A DNA stretch of 64,000 bases from Mariniblastus fucicola (GTDB lineage: Bacteria > Planctomycetota > Planctomycetia > Pirellulales > Pirellulaceae). The DNA lies in NCBI RefSeq assembly GCF_008087665.1, contig NZ_CP042912.1, positions 4,650,001-4,714,000 of the forward strand. The letters are read 5' to 3'. The stretch's first letter is position 1. Every line of letters begins with the position of its first letter. The notes under the pieces were generated by a model, which saw nothing but the letters and a program-made list of their open reading frames with translations, was not told the DNA's origin and did not search any database. Below, in pieces: positions 45,534-54,488 of this stretch. The translations under genes were made by a program, and so were the position numbers.

Positions 45534-47330
45534 CTAAAACTCCCCCTGCAAAAACCATCGACCTGTTTTCAAATCAAAGTAAACCCAAAAATGCTGACCG
45601 CTTTCGGTTTCAACTCGCCAGTAATCGCGGCGGACTGTTGGACCGTGCCACCACGCCGTTTCGATTCGCTCCGGCCCCCAAACACGCGAAACGTAATGCC
45701 GCAAGCGTTGATGTAAAAACGAACTCGGCATCTGATTTTTTCGAGATTCGATCTCTGAATTCCCATTCGAAATCTCAATCGGTGGATCAAGCAACCGCAG
45801 CGGCCACGCCAAACGATGCGAACGCGACTTCACGTCCTGCTTCTTTCGCGAACGCATTCGCTTCGGATCCACCAAGGGCTTGAAGCGAAACGAAAGCTCC
45901 GGCTGGGCCCCGGCCTGAAGCGTCGGATAGACGATGCTTTCCTGACCAAGCCGACCGGTCAGATGGTTGATCAGATGAGCCAACTCCTGCTTGTCCAAAC
46001 GCGGACTTTCGTCAAACAGCTCGCGTTGCCGATGCACCAACAGCACGCAGGACGTCACGCGAACGGTGATCTCCTGGATCAAAATATTGGTAACGGTCCG
46101 GGTTCGAACAGGTTTCTTGTCCTTCGCTTTTTTGAAACGCTTGCGACGCAAATGAGGCTGCAACACGGACTCCAACTGCAACTCCATCAACTGCAACACA
46201 TGCGAAACGGTAGCCGTTGGCTGAAACAGATTCACTTCGAACTCGATCGACGGCGCGTCCACGCAATCCAGTTGCACACGCCACTGCAGAGCACCTTTTT
46301 GGCTGGACTGTAGCTGTTTGCAAATTTGTTCCAGCAAGCGAGATAAAATCACGCCGATGGTTTCACGATCCCGAGTCGGAAATTCGATGAACTGCGACGC
46401 TTCGAATTCAGCCGGCAGGTGCCTGGCCACGACTGGTTCGACGACTTTTCCGAAAGCCTGATCGATCCGCGTACTGACTTCGTCGCCAAACCGGGACGCG
46501 AGATGCGTTCGCGGGATCGCCAAAAGTTGCTCAACGCGTTCCACGCCCAGCCGCGAAAACGTGTGCTGTGTTTCAGTCGACAGTCGCAATGCCGCAACCG
46601 GAAGTTGACGAAACTCGCGAACCAAAGTTTCACTGGAATGGCTTTCGCGAATCGCTGGTGCCGCGCTGCGATGATAGTGGGCCATGCCCCAAGCCATTCC
46701 GGGCGTGTTGGCGATCGACGAGAAAACCGTATAGCCGGCGTCGCCAAGGAAGCGAACGGCTTTGGCCCGCAACGTTTGCTCATCACCAAAGAGCGAATCC
46801 AAACCGGTCACGTCCAGAAAGCAACTTTCGGGAGCCTCCGTTTGCTCGATGCCAACGATCGGGCTGAAGCAGTGTAGCGAGTCGACGAGCTTTTCGAGGG
46901 CTTCGCGGTCGGCGACAGGATCGTGTTCGAGGATGTAGAACTGGTTTTCGGTTTGCGGTTTTCGGTGTGTGGTTTTCGAGGCAAGGTGGCCCAGGCTTTC
47001 AGCCTGTGTTGACGATACTCCCGCAGTCCGAAGCCCTACGCCGCTTTCCTTCGCCAGTTGATGATGCTGAGTCCGCGGGTGCAGAAGATGGCTGGGGTGA
47101 TAGGTTTGTCGCGTTCGCCCAGCATGCCGCAGCAGCTGTTTGACTTCCGAGATCGGCATGTCCAGCTGAATGCCACTCTGCATCGCCAACGGAGAAGCCG
47201 CCGCGACAAGCTGGCCTTTGCGGGAATCGCGTCGAAAAAGAACCAGATGCGTCTTTCGCAAACTCGGCTCGACGACAACCAAACGCTGGATCGGCCAATT
47301 GGGAAACCACAGACAAAGCATTCGCTTCAT
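45534..47330 (-). CDS. imuB: ImuB, Y-family polymerase-like mutasome protein
   Basis: 598 aa, starting inside the imuA stop (ATGA). The start MKRMLCLWFPNWPIQRLVVV and the LFGDEQTLRAKAVRFLGDAG, FLDVTGLDSLF blocks are typical of ImuB, a catalytically inactive Y-family polymerase that bridges DnaE2, the beta clamp and ImuA. Between about residues 90 and 135 there is an extra segment (VSSTQAESLGHLASKTTHRKPQ) absent in character from the family and encoded by two dispersed repeat types. The frame stays open, so the protein is probably still functional. Confidence 0.92.
   Translation of the reverse strand: MKRMLCLWFPNWPIQRLVVVEPSLRKTHLVLFRRDSRKGQLVAAASPLAMQSGIQLDMPISEVKQLLRHAGRTRQTYHPSHLLHPRTQHHQLAKESGVGLRTAGVSSTQAESLGHLASKTTHRKPQTENQFYILEHDPVADREALEKLVDSLHCFSPIVGIEQTEAPESCFLDVTGLDSLFGDEQTLRAKAVRFLGDAGYTVFSSIANTPGMAWGMAHYHRSAAPAIRESHSSETLVREFRQLPVAALRLSTETQHTFSRLGVERVEQLLAIPRTHLASRFGDEVSTRIDQAFGKVVEPVVARHLPAEFEASQFIEFPTRDRETIGVILSRLLEQICKQLQSSQKGALQWRVQLDCVDAPSIEFEVNLFQPTATVSHVLQLMELQLESVLQPHLRRKRFKKAKDKKPVRTRTVTNILIQEITVRVTSCVLLVHRQRELFDESPRLDKQELAHLINHLTGRLGQESIVYPTLQAGAQPELSFRFKPLVDPKRMRSRKKQDVKSRSHRLAWPLRLLDPPIEISNGNSEIESRKNQMPSSFLHQRLRHYVSRVWGPERIETAWWHGPTVRRDYWRVETESGQHFWVYFDLKTGRWFLQGEF
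46943..47040. repeat. Two dispersed repeat types inserted in frame within imuB
   Basis: 46943-46978 is a GGTTTTCGGTTTGCGGTTTT copy of the family at 31498/31645/45458. 46984-47040 resembles the left part of the element in imuA (CAGGCTTTCAGCCTGTGTT against AGGCTTCCAGCCTGTGTTT). Together they encode the extra linker in ImuB. Confidence 0.65.
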
Positions 47331-48178
47331 GAGGCACCTTTGGCGAGAGCGAACGATTCAAGCGGCATCGCCTTCGACACGTTTCCGGTGACCGTATCGA
47401 TCTGCAAATCAATTCGCTGCCCCGATCGGCCGCCGCGGCAACGATCCAGCTTGAGCTCGATCTGCTGAGTCGCCGAAGCATTCGACTGCGAAGGCTTGGC
47501 CGTGACATGCCAGCGGACTTCTGACCAGGAAGGCTGGCCGATCGCTGAGGTCGGACGCACGAACAGGCCCATCGTGCCGCTGGATTCTGCGGAAAGCTGA
47601 AACCGACGAAACCAACGCTCGCCGACCTGGTCAATCGATCCCCAAACGGCAGCGACGGCGGAGCAACCGAGTGCCTGGTCGATGGCCCAAAAGAACTCGT
47701 CATCATAGCGACGGTCGTGAGGCGATTTTTCTTCTGGCGGACGGATGACAACGACGTTGCCAAGATCGATGCCGATCGCTGCAGCGGCAGGAGGATTGAA
47801 CTGGCGATTGCGATCGGCGATCACCAGTGCTCCTCCGTCATCGCAAGCATTGGCGGCGGTTAGCAGAGAGAGGAAATCGGCTCCGCAGCCGCCGGAAGAT
47901 TGCTGCCGAGATGGCATAGGCTTCCAGCCTGTGTTTGCGTGACTGGACTGGCTGGCTAAACCATTCGAACTCGCACCCCCATTCGTGCGACCCGCAGGCT
48001 GGTAGCCTACGCCACCGATCCATTCGATCAGCGTTCCACGTCGATAACCGCCTTCGGGCAGCAGCTTGTCCATCGCCGAGCAGCCAGAAGAAATCGTTTG
48101 CCCATCGTCCGCTCGGGCAGAAGTTTCGATTCGCGTGATGCGATTGCGAAGCTGCTGAATAAGTGCCTGCGTTGCCAT
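47327..48178 (-). CDS. imuA: ImuA, RecA/SulA-like mutasome protein
   Basis: 283 aa from the ATG at 48178, with AAGGA eight bases upstream; a GTG 23 codons earlier is less likely. The protein is recognised from the SSGCSAMDKLLPEGGYRRGTL start, the ALVIADRNRQFNPPAAAAIG segment and the WGSIDQVGERWFRRFQLSAE region of RecA-fold ImuA proteins. It is the first gene of imuA-imuB-dnaE2. About 34 residues after EWIGG (YQPAGRTNGGASSNGLASQS onward) are encoded by a palindromic repeat and interrupt the region that corresponds to the nucleotide-binding loop. Confidence 0.88.
   Translation of the reverse strand: MATQALIQQLRNRITRIETSARADDGQTISSGCSAMDKLLPEGGYRRGTLIEWIGGVGYQPAGRTNGGASSNGLASQSSHANTGWKPMPSRQQSSGGCGADFLSLLTAANACDDGGALVIADRNRQFNPPAAAAIGIDLGNVVVIRPPEEKSPHDRRYDDEFFWAIDQALGCSAVAAVWGSIDQVGERWFRRFQLSAESSGTMGLFVRPTSAIGQPSWSEVRWHVTAKPSQSNASATQQIELKLDRCRGGRSGQRIDLQIDTVTGNVSKAMPLESFALAKGAS
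47912..48014. repeat. Palindromic repeat inserted in frame within imuA
   Basis: TGGCATAGGCTTCCAGCCTG at one end and CAGGCTGGTAGCCTACGCCA at the other form an imperfect 20-22 bp inverted repeat around ~60 bases. A half-copy lies in imuB at 46984-47040. Confidence 0.75.
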
Positions 48179-48767
48179 GGTGCCATCCTTGCCCATTGAA
48201 TCACGTTTTGCTTTGGTGGCTTGCATTGAAAAACAGGTCAGTGACACGTTTGGTCAGGACGCGTGAAAATGTTTGAAAAAGCAATCCTTTGTGTATTCGG
48301 CAGCCAAATCCGGGCAGGCCCTGATTGTATACAGAATTACACCTGTAAGAGTGAACGGACTTTGGGCGGGGAAATGTGGCGGAAGGGACGGGGAAAAGGT
48401 GTTGATAGAGGTTGAAGCTTCACAACTTTGGCCGCTAATGAACGCAGCAAATACAACGACTCGGAACTCGATGCACGATCTCAGCCCCAAGGGCCCAAGG
48501 GTTCAAAACTCAGAAAGTGAACATCGCACGAATCCGAACTCCGCACCCGCCGAACCTGACGCGCAGACCAAGCCAAACCACTCTTATCACCACTGCCAGA
48601 AAAGCAGCAAAGAAATTTGCAGACCGATCGCTGCAAGCAAAATCAGGAAGCGCAAAAAGCGCACGCCGAAGACCACATCGTGGCGATGTGTCTACGAGAG
48701 CGTAAATTTAAAGTCGATGAAAACTTCAACACGCAAAAAACCAACAAGGCGTAATCGCTACGCCTGC
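48179..48767. other. Region upstream of imuA with no convincing gene
   Basis: About 590 bases. A 248-codon frame on the plus strand crosses it but runs antisense through csrA, has no motif and is basic and low complexity at its end, so I do not call it. A CTG-N8-CAG palindrome (48321-48334, containing GTATAC) lies ~145 bases before imuA and is a weak candidate for a damage-response operator. Confidence 0.4.
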
Positions 48768-48983
48768 TTACTTGCCCACGTCGCGAGTCTCGGACGGACC
48801 GAGGCGACTGGCTTTCTGATTCTCACGTTTGATCGCATCGTAGACTTCCTGGCGATGCACAGGAATTTCCTGCGGCGCATCGATCCCAAGACGGACCTTG
48901 TCTCCACGGATATCGACGATCGTGATGCGCACGTCATCACCGATCATAATGCTCTCATCTCTATGTCGCGACAAAACCAGCAT
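48768..48983 (-). CDS. csrA: Carbon storage regulator CsrA
   Basis: 71 aa with GGAG eight bases before the ATG. The CsrA fold is clear: MLVLSRHRDESIMIGDDVRI, VDIRGDKVRLGIDAP, and VHRQEVYDAI with the RNA-contacting Arg. It is a homodimeric RNA-binding regulator that blocks translation at GGA sites. FliW, its protein antagonist, is encoded 366 bases upstream on the same strand. Confidence 0.97.
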   Translation of the reverse strand: MLVLSRHRDESIMIGDDVRITIVDIRGDKVRLGIDAPQEIPVHRQEVYDAIKRENQKASRLGPSETRDVGK

Positions 48984-49349
48984 GGCTGGCTCCTTTTAAA
49001 AAAACTCTTCTGTCCCTAACTCAACGCGGAACAATCCTTTGCCGCTTCGTCCTCCAAGCGTCAACGCAACACACGTCTGGGAACGCTAGCAGGAGGCTGT
49101 ATGTGAGCATCGACAATCGACCGACAACTCATGGAGGAAAAACACCAAAATCCTCTTGTGACGAGAATGAGGTTTTTTCAGGAAGGAAGGAAAGAGCAGC
49201 CAAGCCTGTATACGACTGCACAGGCTCATCAGATTCACGATTACAGCCCTGCACAAAGCTGTCTGTCGCGGAATCTGGTCAACGAAAACCATAGCCAGGC
49301 AAAAACAACTACCGGGGCAGGTCTCAAGCCGAACTCTACGCCAAGTTAC
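48984..49349. other. Gap between fliW and csrA
   Basis: 366 bases with no convincing gene. Open frames here lack ribosome sites and motifs. The csrA ribosome site lies just inside. Such a gap is longer than usual for this gene pair and may hold a separate csrA promoter. Confidence 0.4.
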
Positions 49350-49790
49350 CTACGCCGACTTGCGAAGCTCAGAAGGCAGGTTCGCGAGTTCGTACTGCAT
49401 GGGCTGTGGATCAACCGTCACCACCTGGCAACCGATGCGCCGATCGAGGTTGATCACCAAAGGTGCCCGCAAATTCAGAGTCAAAGTCTGCTCATCGCGG
49501 CTGACAACACCCAGAACATAGGCCTGCTCAACCGAATTCAGCTGCAACGCTTCGACATCGGTCGGCTCAAGGCGGACCTGGTAGTCGCTGACAAAGCGTC
49601 GGGGCGAAACCACAGGAAGCGCGATGTCTGCATGCTGCATGCTCTGAAGCCACGCAACTGCCGAATTTCCGGCATCCGCCAGCAGTACCCAATGACGGCA
49701 ATCTTCAAAGCCAATTAGACCGTTGCGGAAAAACAAAATGTCATCCGGTTCAATTTCAATTGTTGAAAACCGGGTTGTGTGAATCTTCAT
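49350..49790 (-). CDS. fliW: Flagellar assembly factor FliW
   Basis: 146 aa from the ATG at 49790, with GAGG upstream. Family signatures are IEIEPDDILFFRNGLIGFED, VAWLQSMQHADIALPVVSP and the LRAPLVINLDRRIGCQVV strand. FliW binds CsrA and flagellin and so ties flagellin level to translation of its mRNA. The pair fliW-csrA is standard, but no flagellin or other flagellar gene is in this window. Confidence 0.95.
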   Translation of the reverse strand: MKIHTTRFSTIEIEPDDILFFRNGLIGFEDCRHWVLLADAGNSAVAWLQSMQHADIALPVVSPRRFVSDYQVRLEPTDVEALQLNSVEQAYVLGVVSRDEQTLTLNLRAPLVINLDRRIGCQVVTVDPQPMQYELANLPSELRKSA

Positions 49791-50047
49791 CTTATTGCCT
49801 CTGTGCCACCTAATGGACAACGGAGTGGGCGTTTGGAGTTTGAAAACGTCTGACAATCTGGAATAACTGGCTGTCGGTCGTATCGACGACGCGGCTACAG
49901 AAAGTTAAACAGAAATGACGGTCCGGAGAGTTTTTTCGATTAATCACTCTTGGTCCGGCCTGGGGCACCGACCTCAGTGTTAAAACGCATATACTATGTA
50001 AAGTACGCGTTTTGCTCGCCAATCCATAACGCTGTCACAATATCTGC

Positions 50048-51676
50048 ATGCTTGCAATGAATTCGCCTCCGCAACTCAGACTCAGATCCAGCCTCATCGC
50101 TATCGCGTTGATAGCGTTCGTTCTCGCTCCCCATACGGACACCCCGACCGTGCATGCGGCTCAGGAGCAAGGCACGGCTGGCAAAGTTGGCAGCGCCCCG
50201 AACGAGACTGCGGCAGAAACATCCACCAACCCCTACGACACGGACTCGGTCGAAGCCTTGCTCTCGCGACTGGATTCACCGTCTTTCAAAGACCGCGAGG
50301 CCGCAACCGAAGCGTTGATCGAGCGCGGACCGGAGATCCTCAAACCTCTGACTATTCATTTCTTTAATTCATCCTCCGAAGCCGGCTGGCGAATTCATCG
50401 AATCCTTGAAGGCATCGGCAGGAACGGCAACGAAGAAGACTTTCTAAAATCGATCGCGATCATTCAGTTGCTGTACGGTGCCCAGGATTCACAAAGCCAA
50501 CGTCGTCTTGCAAAGCTTCAGCATCAATGGCAAATCACTCGCAGGGCAGAGGCGGCCAAAAAGTTGAGTCGAATGGGATTTAAGTTTTCTTTTCGATCTG
50601 GAATGCAAGGCCAGGAAACTGCATTGGAGCGGGCTCGAATTGAAATGATGGTTCGTGCCGCGGCAGTTCGTGAACTGGGCGGCATCGAGATCGCGACTTC
50701 TGCTGAACCGATGCGTGGCACCGACAATGGGCAAGAGTTAGCGGATCCGAAATGGGAAAATCCGCGAAACGACCGGCTGAAGTCGATCATGAAGATCGAG
50801 CGAATCATCACCGGAGATGCGAATGACAGTCGTGAGATCATGAAAGGTCTATTGCCAGCGCACTCTCAGACAACACTGTCTCCGGGCAATCTTGAAATCC
50901 CGGAAGGCTTTGAAGGTGATGAAGAAGCGTTGCGGCTGATCGACGATCTCGGAGCTTTGTCGACTCTAAGTTTCCGCAAACAGCAGATCGATGCATCAAT
51001 CAAAAACTTTATTTCCAGACAAAGATTCCTTAACGGTCTCGAGTTTATCGACTGCGATTTTGGAGACGACTCGAAAAGCCTTTCGTTTCCCGCGTCCATC
51101 GCGAATCTTGGCTTCGAAGGCTCCATGCCACCTGCCGCAGCGTTCAGATCAGTTGGCCAGATCAGCGCGTTACGATTGAGCAAACTAAAACTTGATGCCG
51201 ACACTGCGGCGGCTATTTCTCGCTGCAGGGTTCAAACGATCGCATTGGATGAAGTTGAGTTTTCAAAAGCGAGCATTCAAAAGCTGGTTAGCATCACTGG
51301 TCTGTTCCGGGTGACCATGTCGCTGTGCAAGTTCGAACTGGAATGGTTGGAAGACATCCGCAAACGCAACCCGAATCTTATTTCGGCGTCGCCTAAGGCA
51401 TTTCTTGGCGTCCAGGGGCCAATCGACATTGGCGGTGGCGACTTCACGGGCTGCCAAATTTCTCAAGTCGTCGCGGGAACGGCAGCCGCAGACGCGGGCA
51501 TGCAACCGTTGGACATTGTGACGAAGATGGACGGCACGAAGATTTCTCAGTTCGAAGACCTGCGGTTGCTGATTTCGCAAAAACGGCCCGGCGAGACCAT
51601 GGAATTGGAGGTCCGGCGCGGAGAACGAACGATTGATCTAAAAGTTCGACTCGGGCAAATGACCCCGACTCGCTAG
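50048..51676 (+). CDS. Secreted PDZ-domain protein with HEAT-like N-terminal region
   Basis: 542 aa. A signal peptide (SSLIAIALIAFVLAP, cut near VHAA) leads to a helical region with SVEALLSRLDSPSFKDREAA, which resembles a HEAT-type repeat start. A middle part follows with an alternating leucine pattern. The final ~90 residues form a PDZ domain (FLGVQGPIDIGG, GTAAADAGMQPLDIVTKMDG, ISQKRPGETMELEV). No protease triad is seen, so it is probably a periplasmic scaffold or substrate-binding protein. A second ATG three codons in is an alternative start. Confidence 0.83.
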   Translation: MLAMNSPPQLRLRSSLIAIALIAFVLAPHTDTPTVHAAQEQGTAGKVGSAPNETAAETSTNPYDTDSVEALLSRLDSPSFKDREAATEALIERGPEILKPLTIHFFNSSSEAGWRIHRILEGIGRNGNEEDFLKSIAIIQLLYGAQDSQSQRRLAKLQHQWQITRRAEAAKKLSRMGFKFSFRSGMQGQETALERARIEMMVRAAAVRELGGIEIATSAEPMRGTDNGQELADPKWENPRNDRLKSIMKIERIITGDANDSREIMKGLLPAHSQTTLSPGNLEIPEGFEGDEEALRLIDDLGALSTLSFRKQQIDASIKNFISRQRFLNGLEFIDCDFGDDSKSLSFPASIANLGFEGSMPPAAAFRSVGQISALRLSKLKLDADTAAAISRCRVQTIALDEVEFSKASIQKLVSITGLFRVTMSLCKFELEWLEDIRKRNPNLISASPKAFLGVQGPIDIGGGDFTGCQISQVVAGTAAADAGMQPLDIVTKMDGTKISQFEDLRLLISQKRPGETMELEVRRGERTIDLKVRLGQMTPTR

Positions 51677-51762
51677 TCGGATTCTGCCCAGATTTCGGAT
51701 GCTCATTTTAGTGATGTTGACATCCTGGGCTCATCCACGATCATCTTACGGGTTATTGGTAT

Positions 51763-51844
51763 GCGGCTGTGGCGGAATTGGCAGACGCTCAGGATTTAAA
51801 ATCCTGTGCCTTCGGGCGTGCGGGTTCAAGTCCCGCCAGCCGTA
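51763..51844 (+). tRNA. tRNA-Leu (anticodon TAA)
   Basis: A class II tRNA with long variable arm. The acceptor GCGGCTG pairs with CAGCCGT (first pair G-T), the D-arm is GCGGAATTGGCAGACGC, the anticodon stem AGGAT/ATCCT encloses TTTAAAA (anticodon TAA), a GCCTTCGGGC-type variable arm follows, and the T-arm contains GGTTCAAGTCC. The CCA end is not encoded. Confidence 0.94.
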
Positions 51845-52121
51845 CTAATAAAGCGGGCGACTGCTCAGTAGCGATCTTGCTGCGTCAGCCCAGCTTCTTC
51901 TTTTTCGACAATCGTCCCCTGAGCCCAACCGCACAGAATTCGACCGCTGTGGGCACATGTTGACCACTCACTTCCAGAACCCCTCTGAAAGCGGCGTTTG
52001 CCCAGCGAATGCTTGCGTTTTCGGACTTTGGCACGGCTGATGCACTTCTTTTCGACCAAGCTTGGCTCCAACCGGGTAAGCCGAAACGGACGGTCCTGAA
52101 AATCTGCACAGGAGTAGAACG

Positions 52122-52985
52122 ATGTTAATTCGCGCCGCGGGAAAGACGGATGTCGGATGCCTTCGCGAGAAGAACGAAGACGCATTCCATGTCGACGTTC
52201 ATAATGGCCTGTTCATCGTTTGCGATGGAATGGGTGGCCATGCGGCTGGCGAAGTCGCGTCGCGAAAAACAATCGAGTTCGTTTCGCAGTTTATCGCCAA
52301 TGCCCGCCGACAACGAAAGCTCCCGACACGAGACGACGAGAACTTTCGACAAGTCTGGGGCGAGTTGGTGGTTGAAGCAATCGAAAGATGCTGTGACTCG
52401 CTGGTCTCGTTTGCGAAAACTCATCCGGAATTCGAGGGAATGGCGACGACGATCACGGCATTGCTGATCGTTGAAGGAGTCGCTTTCGTCGGCCATCTTG
52501 GTGACTCGCGGCTGTATCTTAAAAATCGCGATGTCGCGAAACAGTTGACTCGCGATCACACCATGTTCGAGGAATACGCGGACGCCAATCCTGAATGGGT
52601 CGAAGCCAATAACGACCTCAAGTCCCTGAAGCGTTTCCAACATGTGCTCACCCGTTGCGTCGGTCGCGAACAGAAATTTAAAGTCGAAAACTTCAGTTTC
52701 CACTTGGCCGACGACGATGTAATCCTGCTCTGCTCTGACGGGCTGAGCAACTATTTTCACAGTGACGATGTAATTGTCGAATTCCTCGAACAGGAGGACT
52801 CAGCCGTTGCTGTTGACAGCTTGATCGCGTTCGCGAAATCGAGGGGCGGCAGTGACAACATCTCCGCAATCGTTGTCCGGGCGTCGAACGAAGCGGCAAC
52901 GCTGGATGATTTCACTCTTGACCCGGGATTGGAAAACTCCGCAACCAGCGATACGGACGAATGGGTAAGCGACGCTGCAGGGTAA
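52122..52985 (+). CDS. PP2C-type serine/threonine phosphatase
   Basis: 287 aa, with AGGAG well placed before the ATG. The PPM/PP2C metal-binding motifs are complete: REKNEDAF, VCDGMGGHAAGE, FVGHLGDSRLYL, CSDGLSNYF and GGSDNISAIVV. It dephosphorylates Ser/Thr residues in the cytoplasm, presumably opposing one of the many planctomycete STKs; no kinase gene is adjacent. It lies 60 bases before the ATP-grasp-like gene and could be its first cotranscribed partner. Confidence 0.93.
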   Translation: MLIRAAGKTDVGCLREKNEDAFHVDVHNGLFIVCDGMGGHAAGEVASRKTIEFVSQFIANARRQRKLPTRDDENFRQVWGELVVEAIERCCDSLVSFAKTHPEFEGMATTITALLIVEGVAFVGHLGDSRLYLKNRDVAKQLTRDHTMFEEYADANPEWVEANNDLKSLKRFQHVLTRCVGREQKFKVENFSFHLADDDVILLCSDGLSNYFHSDDVIVEFLEQEDSAVAVDSLIAFAKSRGGSDNISAIVVRASNEAATLDDFTLDPGLENSATSDTDEWVSDAAG

Positions 52986-53045
52986 CGAATCGGGATCGTT
53001 TCGAACCTGAGAAAGCATTAAAATTCGGTAGCAGAAAGAGCACAT

Positions 53046-54488
53046 ATGTTGACCGAACCAAAACTGATTGAACCCGGGAACTTCGAGACGGAAGAGCATT
53101 TCTATCCGCGGGTTCTCAACGCGCACATCCATCCTCTGATCCACAATTTGATGGACATGGGCAATGACAGGATCGCCTCGCGCTATTGCCATTTGCACCC
53201 GGAAGTCGATCCCGAATCCGTGCGGAATTTGCTGGCTACCGTTCCCCGTTATTTCAGATGGGGCGGCTGTGACCTGTTCCATGTGACGACTGAGACAGGG
53301 TTGCGGCAGGTGGTGGTGATCGAAACGAACTCCTGCCCCTCCGGTCAAAAATCAATGCCTCGATTGAACGAGTCGATCGAGAAAGCTGGCTACGACCGGT
53401 TGCTCCGAGATTCATTTTTGGAACAGGTTGGTCGTCGCAAGGGCGGACCGAAAGGCGACTTCGCGGTCATCTACGACAAAAACCACATGGAGACCTCGGG
53501 CTATGCTTCGGCGCTTGCGGACTTGACCGGTGACAAAGTATGGCTGGTTCCGTTTCATGAAAACGATGCTGGCCGAACGGTTTCGTTTGACGAAAAGGGC
53601 CTGATGCATGTCCATCACAATGGCGAAAAGGTTCCGATCAAGGCCGCGTTTCGCTACGTGACCCAGCAACCGTGGAATCGGATTCCGATCCATCTGACAA
53701 GAACCCTGATCTACAACCCTGTTTTGATTTGCCTATCCGGCGGACGTAACAAGCTGGTTGCATCGAAGGCCTATGACCTGTACAACGCCTCAAGGCAAAA
53801 CTCGGGACTGAAAATTCACACGCCGGAAACGATTTGGGACGTTTCCAAGGAAGAAGTTCCGATGTGGGTGCAGCGGATGGGTGGCGTTGCTGTTGTGAAG
53901 GTTCCGTATTCGAACGCAGGGCAGGGGGTTTACACGATCACGTCGGCGGAGGAGCTGGATGCGTTCATGCAACTGAATCACGGCTACGACCATTACATCG
54001 TCCAGTCGTTGATCGGAAATTCACGCTGGAGTTCGCAGAGTCAGTTCGGGCGATTGTTTCACGTGGGCACGATGCCCGATCGCAAACTGAATTTGTACGC
54101 AGCCGATTTGCGCTTCATGGTTGGAGCATCCCCAAAAGGGTTCTTCCCGGTCGCAATCTATGCGCGACGCGCGCGAAAGCCACTGACGACGGATCTGAAA
54201 CACGGAGACGACTCCTGGGACATGCTCGGAACGAACCTTTCGGTCAAAAACGAAGACGGCACGTTCAGCACTCAACCGGAACGACTGTTGCTGGTCGACA
54301 GCCGCGACTTCAACCGACTGGGGTTTGGACTGGACGACCTGATCGAAAGCTATATGCAGACCGTGATGTGCATCGTGGCAATCGACGACATGGCGAAAAG
54401 TTTGGTCAACACGAAAGGAAAGTTCCGCAAGAAGCTGTTCCAGTCGATCAATCCGGACCGTCGCTTCAACGAGGAGATCATGTTTTGA
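53046..54488 (+). CDS. ATP-grasp-like protein of unknown substrate
   Basis: 480 aa. I do not recognise a named family. VVKVPYSNAGQGVYTI at about residue 280 resembles the ATP-grasp lysine/glycine-rich strand, HVGTMPDRKLNLYAADLRFM and RRARKPLT fit the following strands, and an acidic FGLDDLIESY is near the end. An early VVVIETNSCPSGQKSMP segment also has a ligand-binding look. The next two genes follow with a 4-base overlap and a 2-base gap, and the third is an ATP-grasp of the glutathione synthase type, so this is probably a carboxylate-amine ligase of the same pathway. Confidence in the fold is moderate. Confidence 0.65.
   Translation: MLTEPKLIEPGNFETEEHFYPRVLNAHIHPLIHNLMDMGNDRIASRYCHLHPEVDPESVRNLLATVPRYFRWGGCDLFHVTTETGLRQVVVIETNSCPSGQKSMPRLNESIEKAGYDRLLRDSFLEQVGRRKGGPKGDFAVIYDKNHMETSGYASALADLTGDKVWLVPFHENDAGRTVSFDEKGLMHVHHNGEKVPIKAAFRYVTQQPWNRIPIHLTRTLIYNPVLICLSGGRNKLVASKAYDLYNASRQNSGLKIHTPETIWDVSKEEVPMWVQRMGGVAVVKVPYSNAGQGVYTITSAEELDAFMQLNHGYDHYIVQSLIGNSRWSSQSQFGRLFHVGTMPDRKLNLYAADLRFMVGASPKGFFPVAIYARRARKPLTTDLKHGDDSWDMLGTNLSVKNEDGTFSTQPERLLLVDSRDFNRLGFGLDDLIESYMQTVMCIVAIDDMAKSLVNTKGKFRKKLFQSINPDRRFNEEIMF

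Noticed and set aside
48273-49019. 248-codon open frame on the plus strand
   Set aside because: It runs antisense through csrA, has no ribosome site or family motif, and has low-complexity basic composition. Treated as a shadow.
49350-49790. Part of a flagellar gene cluster
   Set aside because: fliW and csrA are present, but no flagellin, hook or motor gene lies in the window, so only the regulatory pair is called.
53834-54484. Upstream extension of the AstE-like gene
   Set aside because: The extension overlaps the ATP-grasp-like gene in another frame and has shadow composition. The TTG at 54485 with GAGGAG upstream and a TTGA overlap is the sensible start.
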